Shown piece after piece: positions 1 through 8,358 of a stretch of DNA of 64,000 bases. Numbering within the stretch: the stretch's first letter is position 1; each line of letters starts with the position of its first letter. The stretch spans positions 64,604,001 to 64,668,000 of the forward strand of contig CM114271.1 in NCBI GenBank assembly GCA_050084515.1. Reading direction: 5' to 3'. Both the position numbers and the translations under genes were made by a program. Under the pieces are notes generated by a model. The model was not told the DNA's origin. It did no database searches and saw only the letters and a list, made by a program, of their open reading frames with translations. The DNA comes from Blasia pusilla. Lineage: Eukaryota > Marchantiophyta > Marchantiopsida > Blasiales.

Positions 1-265
1 GTCAAACGGGATCTACAGAGCTTGGAGTTGCAAACGTAGAGCTCGGAGCACTAGGAAATTCTAGACCGTCTACTTGGGAAACAGACGAATTCAGGGGCAA
101 GCCGTAAACTTTGTATTGACCATTTGGTAGAGGTAGGAGATTCCATATTTTACGATCTGAGGTCACTGGCTGGACCGTCTCACCTATTATGTCTTCCGTA
201 CCGTCCACCCTGACATCTTTGGATACAAAGATGGTTCCAATTTGGAGAAGAAATCGAACAGACAA
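1..265 (-). CDS. MULE transposase, N-terminal fragment (copy A)
   Basis: This partial reading frame is cut by the window edge. Its protein (for example the stretch KDVRVDGTEDIIGE) is nearly the same as the start of the transposase-side frame of copy D at 48259-48792, with only scattered substitutions. In copy D this segment is followed on the same strand by recognisable MULE transposase and SWIM zinc-finger pieces, which is why I assign it to the transposase gene. By itself it has no diagnostic domain. It is transcribed away from the palindrome array and the methyltransferase-like gene, so the two genes are divergent. Confidence 0.5.
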
Positions 266-375
266 AAATTTTCATCCACTGCTATGAAAGACTCATGAGC
301 TTGGGGTCGAATGATTTCTGATTGAGGAAGGGCCGCCAGATGACTGCCACAAGTGAGCTTAACATAATTATCCAT

Positions 376-594
376 TCCAAGAAGATTCCAATGGAAGGAG
401 ATTGAGAATGAGAATGAGAATGAGAATTTTTAATTTATAGTGAATAGGAAACAGATACTCCTGACAGAGTTTTACTGACAAGATGAATTCGGTGGGTGAC
501 ATTGTCTGACACAATGGATCCAATTCTGTAACACATTCAATTCTGTTGCAATATGTTACCGGATTTGGGAAGCAGAGGGTTGCGCATCACACTT
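376..594. other. Intergenic spacer with GAGAAT microsatellite
   Basis: No coding region seen. A short (GAGAAT)n tract lies at about 403-430. Copy D has a related but longer purine-rich tract at about 48965-49035, so the tract belongs to the element. The rest is the divergent spacer before the first palindrome. Confidence 0.6.
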
Positions 595-1165
595 GGAACC
601 CGTCGGAGTCTTGGTAACTCAAAAATTACCCGAAGCTAACCGAAGCCTGCAACCCGTCGGCATCGGACGGGTTGCACGCTTCTGCAAAACATTGTCGAAG
701 CGAGCAACCCGACGCTCTCCGACGAGTTGCTCGGATACCGCTCCTTCTTGCTCGAAGATGCCGGAGGCGTGCAAACCGTCTGTTCCCGACGAGTTCCGCG
801 GGTGCCTCACCTTTTTGCCCAAAGACGGCGAGGCGTGCAACCCGTCACCCTCCAACGGGTTGCGCAAGGGCCTCGCCTTGTGGTGCAGCTAGCCAGACTC
901 CGACGACTTGCACGAGAACCCTTGATGAGGGAAGCGTGCAACCCAACGGTCTACGACGGATTGCCCAAGATACGTCCCGTTCCCATCCCAAACACGGCGG
1001 AGGCGCGCAACATGTCGGTCTCCGACGGGTTGCGCGGGTACCTCGCGTTCTTTTCCGAAGATGACGGAGGTGCTCAACCCGTCGGTCTCCGACGGGTTGC
1101 TCGCGCATGTGGCGACATACTCAGGATGGTGGAGCCGCGCAACCTGTCGGACTTCGACGGGTTGC
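595..1165. repeat. Palindrome array in the divergent promoter, copy A
   Basis: Eight or nine dyad-symmetric units of about 27 bp follow one another here, e.g. 649-675 and 704-730, then near 774, 837, 927, 1006, 1072 and 1138. The consensus arms are GCAACCCGTCGG and CCGACGGGTTGC with a 2-3 bp centre. Spacing is roughly 55-90 bp and the intervening sequence is not conserved in reading frame. The array lies between the leftward transposase gene and the TATA box of the rightward gene. Copy D has an equivalent array at 49141-49820. Long repetitive frames across the array are translations of the repeat, not genes. Confidence 0.85.
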
Positions 1166-1254
1166 CATTTTTCACATCCGGACTTCCGTAACATCCGGCA
1201 CGTCGTCGTCGAAAGGACGACGGGACCCAACGGTCAGCCCAACGGCTAGAAAAG

Positions 1255-1262
1255 TATAAATA
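1255..1262 (+). promoter_or_regulatory. TATA box of the methyltransferase-like gene, copy A
   Basis: The sequence AAAGTATAAATAGG contains TATAAATA. The same motif with matching flanks (CCCAACGGTCAGCC upstream) recurs in copy D at 49914-49921, so it is conserved between diverged copies. It sits about 90 bp after the last palindrome and upstream of the first exon of the rightward gene. Confidence 0.7.
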
Positions 1263-2157
1263 GGGCAAAAATCACTCATTTCCGGTTTCTCATTTTGCGA
1301 TCTTCATTCCTCACTCTCCCGCGCAGCAACTGATCAGATACGAATGGGCATTTCACACGGCGACACATCGCGAGTCGATAGGAGGGAACGAGACCGAGAC
1401 GGTTCGACCGAACGACACCAAGACGCTTCGACTGAGCGATCGCGGGACGATTCGAGCTCCCCATCTCGACATCAGCAAGGCGACTGATCACGGGATTCGT
1501 CGTGGACATAGTTGGAGGCATTTCCGGAAAAAATGACGAGGAAAAAATCACAAGCCAACAAGTCTGGGAGCTTCACTCCGAAGTCCATTAGGACTCTGCG
1601 TCGCCTTCTCCGGGCCTCGTTCGCGAATGAAATTAGGCAGCAGGAAATCGAGGAGCGGAAAGGGAAGCGGAGATGCACAACCAAGTGCTTCTTGCGAGCG
1701 TGTTCAAGAGGCGCTAGATAAAGCGAACGCAGAGGTGAGACGTCGCAGGCCTTGAAGAAAAGGATCGCCGATTTAAAAGAGAGAAAAAAAGCGTCGGGAC
1801 GCGTCGGTGAGGAGGGCGAGATTGGCTAAAGCGAGGAGGGAAAAAGCGATAGCCATTGACGATAGCCCAGCCCGTCCAACCGCAAGTGTTGAGATGCAGG
1901 AAATGTCCCCCACGAGGTCCGGGGACACAATCAACATAGTGGAAACGCCAGAAGTTGAAATCGATGACGACGAGGTCATGAGGACCGCCACCGTGGAGAT
2001 GGTGGACATGGCCGAAGAAGCCGGAGAGCGGTCATTCTCGACTCCAAGCCCGGCGGAGGACATCGACCTCTATCGGATCGACGAGTTCCCAGTCGATTTG
2101 TCAGCTTCTGTCTCAGAAAAGTTAGCTGGTCAAGAAACCGACCCCATTTTCGAGCGG

Positions 2158-2247
2158 GTAAGAGAGGATCTGGGTTTTTTGAATTATGTGAATTGCAATT
2201 CATTGGGAATTCAGTGTAGCTTATTGATCTTGTCCCGGTTCTGACAG
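2158..2247 (+). other. Intron 1 of the methyltransferase-like gene
   Basis: A 90-bp phase-0 intron (GTAAGAG ... TTCTGACAG) joins ...PIFERV to VKQMALMEG. Copy D has the same intron at 50098-50194 with the same junction peptides, which supports genuine splicing. It has no palindrome. Confidence 0.8.
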
Positions 2248-2720
2248 GTGGTAAAGCAGATGGCACTCATGGAGGGCCACAACGCCGCGGGGATTCCACT
2301 CTGCCGATTGCGTACAATGGAATACGTCCGCGAGATTCAGTCCAACGAGGACATCTCGAAGCTTAAACAATCGGCGGCGACAGCATCCTACGTCGACACC
2401 TTTCCTCCCTTCTATGTTCAGCCTTACGACGAGCATGGAACCCAAGCTCTGGTTACGGAGGAGGACTTGGAAAAGCTCGACACATTCTAGAGGATGCGTG
2501 ACCAGGATTTCAGAAGGCAAGTTGAGGGCACGGAATTCTGCTGGATGAGGAATCTGCATTTCTTCATCTAGGATGGAAATCACAAGTTCATGGCGTGGAC
2601 CAAGTTTGCGGAGGAGCGGCCCAACTCATTGGAGGCACATTTCTGCGTGAAGGCAGTGGTCCTTCACCCATTCCCTCATCACATGGCGACGGTGGAGATG
2701 GCAATGCATGCCATGAACAC

Positions 2721-3455
2721 GTGAGTATCTTTAACACTTGCGCAACTCGTCGGGACGGTTGTTGGGATGCTTTAACACTTACGCAACTCGTCGGACTCTG
2801 ACGAGTTGCTCGATTGATGAATGGGTTAGGTTTGTTTTTGCCGAAAGCAACTCGTCGGACTCCGACGGGTTGCTCGACTGCACGCTATTTCGGATGTTTT
2901 TTTAAGAATGCAACTCGTCGGACTCCGACGAGTTGTTTGATTGACCACAAATTTAATTAGTTTTTGGCCCAAAGCAAACCGTCGGAGTCCGACGGGTTGC
3001 TCGACTCGCCGCCTTGTCAAGATGTTTTTTGAACAATGCAACTCGTCGGACTCCAACGAGTTATTCGACAGACTGCAGGTTTAGAAGGTTTTTTCCCCAA
3101 AGCAACCCGTCGGAGTCTGACGGGTTGCTTGCCTCGAAAATGTTTTTGGCCGAAATCAACCCGTCGGAGTCCGACGGGTTGCATTCGGAAGTTGGTTTCC
3201 CAAATTTTGCGTCAAATTGCAAGTTTACATTGAATTACGCAACTTGTCGGACTCCGACGGGTTGCTATGTTCACGTTAGTATGTTCAGTTGCACAACCCG
3301 TCGGAGTCCGATGGGTTGAAACCAGGCATTAGCAAATCTGAATGCATCATTTAGCTCGTTGCTAGAATCCGACCTTGAGCTGTGACGACCCGTCGGAGTC
3401 CGACGGGTTGCAGGAACCCATGTAATTTCTTGACGGGTTGAGTTTGGATGTGCAG
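2721..3455 (+). repeat. Intron 2 carrying a ~64-bp periodic palindrome array
   Basis: The donor GTGAGT follows exon 2 (AMHAMN) and the acceptor TGTGCAG precedes IVSEGNV. Palindromes start at 2783, 2847, 2910, 2974, 3038, 3102, 3156, 3239, 3293 and 3385; six consecutive starts are 63-64 bp apart, and the later spacings are 54, 83, 54 and 92. Several units share a spacer with TTTTTGGCCGAAA. Half of the units carry the variant arm GCAACTCGTCGG. The corresponding intron in copy D (50668 onward) has the same organisation. A partly degraded unit lies near 2742. Confidence 0.85.
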
Positions 3456-5142
3456 GATTGTATCGGAGGGGAATGTCACCCACCACTGGATCCAGGATTG
3501 CGATCGGGTGAGGAAGGTGCTTACGACGCACCCGGGAGAGTACAAGGGGTTCTTGGGCGATGCCCTTGTCAATCAGATGCTTGCAAAGGGTGCTCAGATT
3601 AAAAAGAAAACTTGGGTAAATAAGTTTATTTCCCAAGATGCAGCCGTAACCATCTTTGCTGGTCGAAGATACAGGCCGTGAAGAAAAGCGCTGCACCGGA
3701 GCTGGAGCGGAGGGAGAAGGTATCTGCGTCTGAGCGCGCCAAATTCATCCAAGCTGTAGTATCTGCAGCAACGAAATACACGGCGAGCAAGATGCAGCGA
3801 TACATCAGCATTCTCAACCCCGAACTTGGTCCGGAGTTCTACAAGGAGCTAAAGGGGATTATCAAGCGCCAGCGGAAAAGGGATGAAGATCCGCATGGTC
3901 GGATTGGGGAGAAAGTGTCCCTGGATCGCGTGCATCGGTTTGCGTTGTCCGGGATAAGCGAGTTTAGGAGGATCCGACTGATGAAAATCAGTCTCGAGGG
4001 CTCAGAGGCCCAGAAGAGGGTGGCACACCATCCTTTGGGTGTGTCCGATCCTGTGATCTCGCACTGGCTACGCGAATGGTCATTCTGGGACGCGTTGCGG
4101 GTAATCGGGAAGTCCGTGCTAGACGGTCTGCAAGCGGAGCTCAGAAGATTAGAGCCCATCCCGCCGGAAGCAAACCTTGAAAGTTCTGGAGATTTGAGCT
4201 TTGGCTCGACGACATCCGGGACAAGCCAACCAAAAACCCAGGATTCAAGACCATGTTGAAGGTTTGCATCCTCCCTCAGGTAGAGCTTGACGAAGAAGTA
4301 GAGGGGAACAAACGGGATCAAGCGAAGAAGAAGCGAGATCTACAAGAGCAGACGGCCGATTCTGTTTGACTAAAAGCTGCCCAACGGATGGTCTTCAGGT
4401 ACCTCGTCTAGTGTAAGAATGCAGGTACGTGGGGAAAATTACCGGTAGCCTTGAAATTGTGGGCTTCGCCGCCGGATGCAGAGACATTCTCCATGTACGA
4501 CATGGAGATGGGGCAGCACATGTCCGATTGGGAGGTGGAGAATTGCCCCATTTGGCTTGACTTCAACGACCCTGAAGACATCACCGATAAGGATTTACGA
4601 GTGCTTCATGATGCAGTGGCATCAGGACAAGACGACATCCCCAATTTCGTCCAGCCTGAAGACTTCTTTGGAGGAGATGGAGAAGAGCAGGCCCACGAGA
4701 CAGCTGAGTTGGCTTCCAAGGTCCGCACAGCCAAAGACAAATCCACAGCGGGTCTCAAGGGCAAGGCGAGGGGAGGGAAAAATTCAGAGGCCGAGTCTTC
4801 CCAAAGAGGCTGAAGATTCAAGGCCAGAGGCGGAATCGTCCGGACGAGCGGGGAGAGAGGGTCGGACCAGGTCATTGGCGAAAAAAATGCCACCAGAGTT
4901 TGAGGTCATAGAAACCCCGACAAGCCATCCCCAGACTAGGGAGAAGCGGAAGCGAGAGGTGCCCGGGTTGTCCCAAGGAGAAAACAGTCCATCATCCTTG
5001 GGAAGACACAGACAAACAACGACCCGGACAAGCGTCCTCCTTCAGCTCACTCCTTTACAGGATAAGCTGAAGAGCTTCAGTTCTCAAGCGTCGACACCAG
5101 CCATCAAAAAATTGACAACACTGGGACGGAAGGTCCAACAAA

Positions 5143-5480
5143 ATGGGCACGCTGCCTGGACGGTGAATGGAGTGGTCGAAGAGGTTGCGGTGGATCTCTT
5201 GATCGCCGATCTGCCCTCGGGGTTGCGACTTTGGGGCGAGAATCCGTCGGACGAGGTACCTGAGTGGAATGTGCCGCTCTCTTATGACCAGATTGCGCTT
5301 TTGTTCTCCTTTGCAGACGCCTATCTGAGTGACAGGGGTTGCTTCTTGGTGTTGACTAGAGGGAGCGAGGACGAGCTCTTCAACCTCCAGTGCGTCAAGA
5401 GGTCGCTAAAGTGGAGGACGGCGCAATCGTGGATCATAAAAAATGAGTACCCACTCCGATCCGCGACGAGTCAGATTCGG
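5143..5480 (+). other. Methyltransferase-like motif-IV half (end of exon 3), copy A
   Basis: This block encodes a strand-turn-helix pattern: AWTVNGVVEEVAVDLLIADL, then PSG, then an acidic stretch, SYDQIALLFSFADAYLSDR and GCFLVLT. In beta-class DNA amino-methyltransferases the DPPY motif follows a hydrophobic strand and is succeeded by a helix and a further strand in this arrangement. Here DPPY is replaced by DLPS (5208-5219), lacking the aromatic base-stacking residue. Copies B (IADFPS) and C (VADLPS) agree. The exon ends at a conserved GTAAG donor after SQIR in A, B and C. Confidence 0.55.
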
Positions 5481-6074
5481 GTAAGGCTCAATTCCTGTAC
5501 TATAATTTCAATTATATTTTAATGATGTGTATAATGAGAGTCAATCTCGGTTTTTTTGTCCGTGAGCAACCCGTCGGAAGGCGACGGGTTGCTGGCTTAG
5601 AGCAGCCCATGCTCGGCTGAGAGCAACCCGTCGGAAACCGACGGGTTGCATCTTTCCCACATACACAGGGAAAACCGTGATGTACCTGCAACCCGTCGGA
5701 ACCCGACGGGTTGCAGTTGCTTTTGGTTTTTCCGGTTGATTTTGGTTTTGGATGCAACCCGTCGATAGCGGCGGGTTGCTCTCGGCAGTTTGGGCTGCTC
5801 TGGGCGCCAGCAACCCGTCGCCTTCCGGCGGGTTGCTCACGGACAAAAACAACGGAGCCCGACGGGTTGTTTTAGTCCCTGACCAACCCGTCGGAAGGCG
5901 ACGGGTTGGTCCGGGACAAAACAACCCGTCGAACTCCGACAGGTTGATCCAAAGTCAGTTATTGAAAATGTTCTCAAGCCGACTTCTTTAGTTTTCGACA
6001 TTGTTTCCAACGCGTCTTTGATTTCTGGATGGACCACTCCTACGTTCGCCTGAGCACAATTTCCGGTGTTCAAG
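5481..6074 (+). repeat. Intron 3 with palindromes, splitting the methyltransferase-like domain
   Basis: The donor is GTAAGG; the acceptor is placed at TTCAAG (CAG at the same site in copy C). Palindromes lie at 5566-5592, 5623-5649, 5688-5714, 5754-5779, 5810-5836, 5883-5909 and 5921-5947. The arms are mostly GCAACCCGTCGG; the central bases differ from unit to unit (AAGG, AAAC, AACC and others), so the arms rather than the centre are conserved. The intron falls exactly between the motif-IV and motif-I halves. Confidence 0.8.
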
Positions 6075-6527
6075 ATCCAGGATCCTGTGGATCCATGCTC
6101 AGATGGGTACAGCTTAGATAGTTTGTACAATTCCCCCCCGGGAATTTACATGCAAGACAGTACCCCACTTCTGGGAGGAAGGGAAAAGTCGCCAACCCTT
6201 ATGCAAACGCTCATCGAGCTCTGCTCAAGGCCGGGTGACTTGGTGTTCGACTTAGTGGGAATTTTAGGGGCAAGTATCAAAGGCGCCTGGCAGAGTGGCA
6301 CGAACATTCTCTGCCTTGAGGGAAGGCAGGAACTGTTTGACCTTTGCAAGGAGGCAAAGGCAGAATACGAAAGGCTCGCTGGGGCGTACAACTCTCCACC
6401 GAAGTCGAGAGCTCCGGTTCCAGAGCCACCCTTGGTAGTGACTCCATCGTCACTTCCAACGATTCTAAAAATCGGGAGGGCAAGGCCGAAAGTAATTTTG
6501 CAAGAGCTCTCGGACGATGACGAGTGA
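6075..6527 (+). other. Methyltransferase-like motif-I exon (exon 4), copy A
   Basis: The exon reads ...GREKSPTLMQTLIELCSRPG, then DLVFDLVGILGASIKGAWQS, then GTNILCLEGRQELFDLCKEA. In beta-class DNA methyltransferases the C-terminal segment runs: Lys-Pro-rich lead, helix, S/R-x-PGD, strand, DPF-GSGTT loop, helix, strand ending in an acidic residue (IGIE), then helix. The order and spacing fit; the loop is degenerate (DLVGILGAS in place of DPFxGSGTT), and the acidic residue ending the second strand is kept (CLEG). The frame ends with an acidic tail LSDDDE. Copy C keeps the first part before an LTR interrupts it; copy B lacks this exon. Confidence 0.6.
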
Positions 6528-8358
6528 GTTCAAAGAACTCAACAACCTAGCTTGACTGCAGCGTTTGGAGTAGGGAGTTTTTTGATAATGAGGCAAAAGA
6601 TTTCATAGAATAGATCAAATGTACAGTTCCGAGCTTTTTTCGGATGATATGAAGCAGAAGATTTTTTCAAACGATGGTGGTGTTTGTAAAAGTTTGCTGA
6701 TCATTTTTTGTCTTTTCGAATGTGATCGTCTATGTACTCCGCGGACTTCTATTTTGCAACCCGTCGGATTTCTCCTGCTTGCAACTTTTCACTTTATGAC
6801 CACTGCAACCCGTCGGATTTCTCCTGCTTGCAACTTTTCACTTTTTGACCACTACACCCTTTTTACCACTTCCAGGCAACCTGTCTAATTCCAACAGGTT
6901 GCCTGATCGGACTCTTTCCCTGTTGGTCCAACTCAAGAGGCAATCTGGTGGGCTTCTTCCCTTGGCACCTTCCCCTCAACTCGTAAAGGCAGGCGTAGGC
7001 TTCTTTTCTTCTCTCAGACGTGTTGGATTCCTTCTACCTGCGCGATTGCCATAATGGTACTACCGGGGACGGAGTTGATATTGATACTGGATGGGTGTCA
7101 CATTGTAGAGGGTACAAGGTATACCGCCGAGGAAGGCGGTGGGACTCGAGACAGGTTACATGGGACCGTTATGGTGTACCTAGGGGGGGGCCAAGGCTCT
7201 TGAATTCGCCAACATTTTCTATCCCCGTCTACAATCGGCCAGAGGAGCCACTTGTATCCCAGGACATTCCTTTGGTACTGTCACTGAGGAGAGTAAGGAG
7301 TAAATTTGTAGATGACGAGGCTGAAGAAATCATAGACTAGGTGAAATGTACATTTCCGAGGTTCCTTCGGAGGTAATAAAGGACGAGATTTTTTCAACCC
7401 ATAATGGTGTTTGTAAAAGTTTGCTGGAATATTTTTTTGGACTTGTGGATTGTGTTCTTTTAGCTACTCAGAATTACAATTCTGCAACCCGTATGATTCC
7501 AACGGGTTGCAACTTTTTTCTTTTTGCCCATTGCAAATTTTTAACCATTTCAGGCAACTGCCGGATTCAACGGAGTTGATCGCTTGAGTGATCGGACTCT
7601 ATCCCGGTGAGACCAACTTCTGACGCATTGTGGCGGGCTTCTTGACTTTTGGCTTGTTCCCCTTCATTCATCCAACCAATTGTAGGCTTCTTAAATGTCT
7701 AAGATGTGCAGGATTCCTACTACCTGTCGGATTGCCATTTCGGATTCCCAACCTGTTAGATCGTCGTGGGTGCAGGGTGGAAGAAAATCACTTCTTAAAA
7801 TCTTTCCTTTCTTATGGTGAGCTTTCTTATGGGTTGGGAGGGGTGCAGCTTCTCGGTTTCTCAGCCTTAGGATCTGATTTGTTCACATTTCACAAAGTTG
7901 GTCTTGAGCAGACACCATTCATAACCAACAGAAAGTTGGTTATGGGGAAATTTAGGGGAGGCCATGATGCAGGCAACAATCCCTGCAAAAAGAGAGGTAC
8001 CCATCCGGGTGGTCCTCCAACCAAAATACCAAGGGCACTGCTTTTTGTTGACCGAGACAGGGAATGTTAAGAAACTTAGGCTCACATGGAGAGTGATGGA
8101 AAAATGTTTAGGGTGGTCTTATGATGTCTCCTTTTTTCTCGCCCCCAGGAAAGAGGAGGTTTTTTTAGGGCCAAATGTGGACCACTAAATACTCTCTTCT
8201 AAAGATTTCCTGAATTTTAAAGCAAACAAAAATTTCAAATATGTCAAAAATTTTTGAAGAGAGGAGGCGGATTTGGCCTGTTTTTTTGAAGAGAGACTCT
8301 CCTCTCTTCCCCTCTTCCTCTCCTCTCTTACTCTCTCTTGTCAGAATACCAGCCCCCG
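6528..8358 (+). other. 3' region of copy A with C-terminal exon remnant and internal duplications
   Basis: At 7050-7340 there is an open block ending GRRWDSRQVTWDRYG ... DDEAEEIID with stop, closely matched by copy E at 57216-57545, where it directly continues the exon-4 reading without the ~460 bp present here. The segment after that stop (about 7318-7510) resembles 6588-6760, indicating an internal duplication. A 52-bp tandem duplication with half-palindromes spans about 6752-6858, and single palindromes occur near 6875 and 7482. From 7860 the sequence matches copy B 14850-15642 and ends in a CT-rich tract (8290-8340). Confidence 0.55.

Larger units (their letters stand above)
1533..6527 (+). 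pseudogene. Methyltransferase-like second gene of the MULE, copy A
   Basis: This is a four-exon gene reconstructed from same-strand coding blocks and GT-AG junctions: exon 1 about 1533-2157, exon 2 2248-2720, exon 3 3456-5480, exon 4 6075-6527. The first two introns are supported by matching junctions in copy D (50097/50195 and 50667); the intron-3 donor recurs in copies B and C and its acceptor in C. The N-terminus is basic and Lys/Arg-rich; the middle (3678-4813) is a helical, charged region without a family I recognise; the C-terminal third carries a motif-IV-like strand (ADLPSG) and a motif-I-like AdoMet pocket (PGDLVFDLVGILG), in the order typical of beta-class amino-methyltransferases. 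Copy A is broken: TAG in exon 2 at 2488 and 2569, frame changes near 3665, 4190 and 4797, and in-frame stops near 4366 and 4408. Start codon uncertain. Confidence 0.65.
1..8358 (+). mobile_element. MULE-type two-gene element, copy A (left part outside window)
   Basis: Copy A contains, left to right, the N-terminal piece of a leftward transposase gene, a divergent promoter filled with palindromes, and a rightward multi-exon gene with methyltransferase-like exons. The boundary near 8358 is placed because copy B shares the same last ~200 bp (CT-rich tract, then a TACCAGCCCCCG end) and both diverge abruptly at exactly this point: A into gypsy gag, B into a BRCT gene. The reverse complement of the end begins with a run of G, as many MULE terminal inverted repeats do. 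The left terminus and any target-site duplication lie outside the window, so the MULE terminus is inferred rather than demonstrated. Confidence 0.65.

Noticed and set aside
403-430. (GAGAAT)n tract as a regulatory element
   Set aside because: Simple microsatellite; its length and sequence vary between copies A and D.
593-1249. Several overlapping repetitive reading frames across the promoter array
   Set aside because: They are translations of the dyad repeat in different frames and strands; the frames are not conserved in copy D.
2783-3411. Regular repeat-spacer pattern resembling a CRISPR array
   Set aside because: The spacers are themselves repeated, the repeats are perfect dyads inside a eukaryotic GT-AG intron, and no cas gene is present.
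4476-5522. A single 348-residue protein read straight through
   Set aside because: Its first ~110 codons are out of frame with the conserved reading shared with copy B (PIWLDFNDPEDIT lies in another frame); only the part after the frameshift near 4797 is genuine.
5143-6527. Bacterial contamination as the source of the methyltransferase-like sequence
   Set aside because: The domain is split by a spliced intron, is present in four diverged copies, and is embedded in plant-type transposons.
5143-6527. MT-A70 (METTL3-type) or 5mC methyltransferase assignment
   Set aside because: No DPPW with MT-A70 surroundings, and no PCQ/ENV motifs of C5 enzymes; the order and the PGD lead fit beta-class amino-methyltransferases better.
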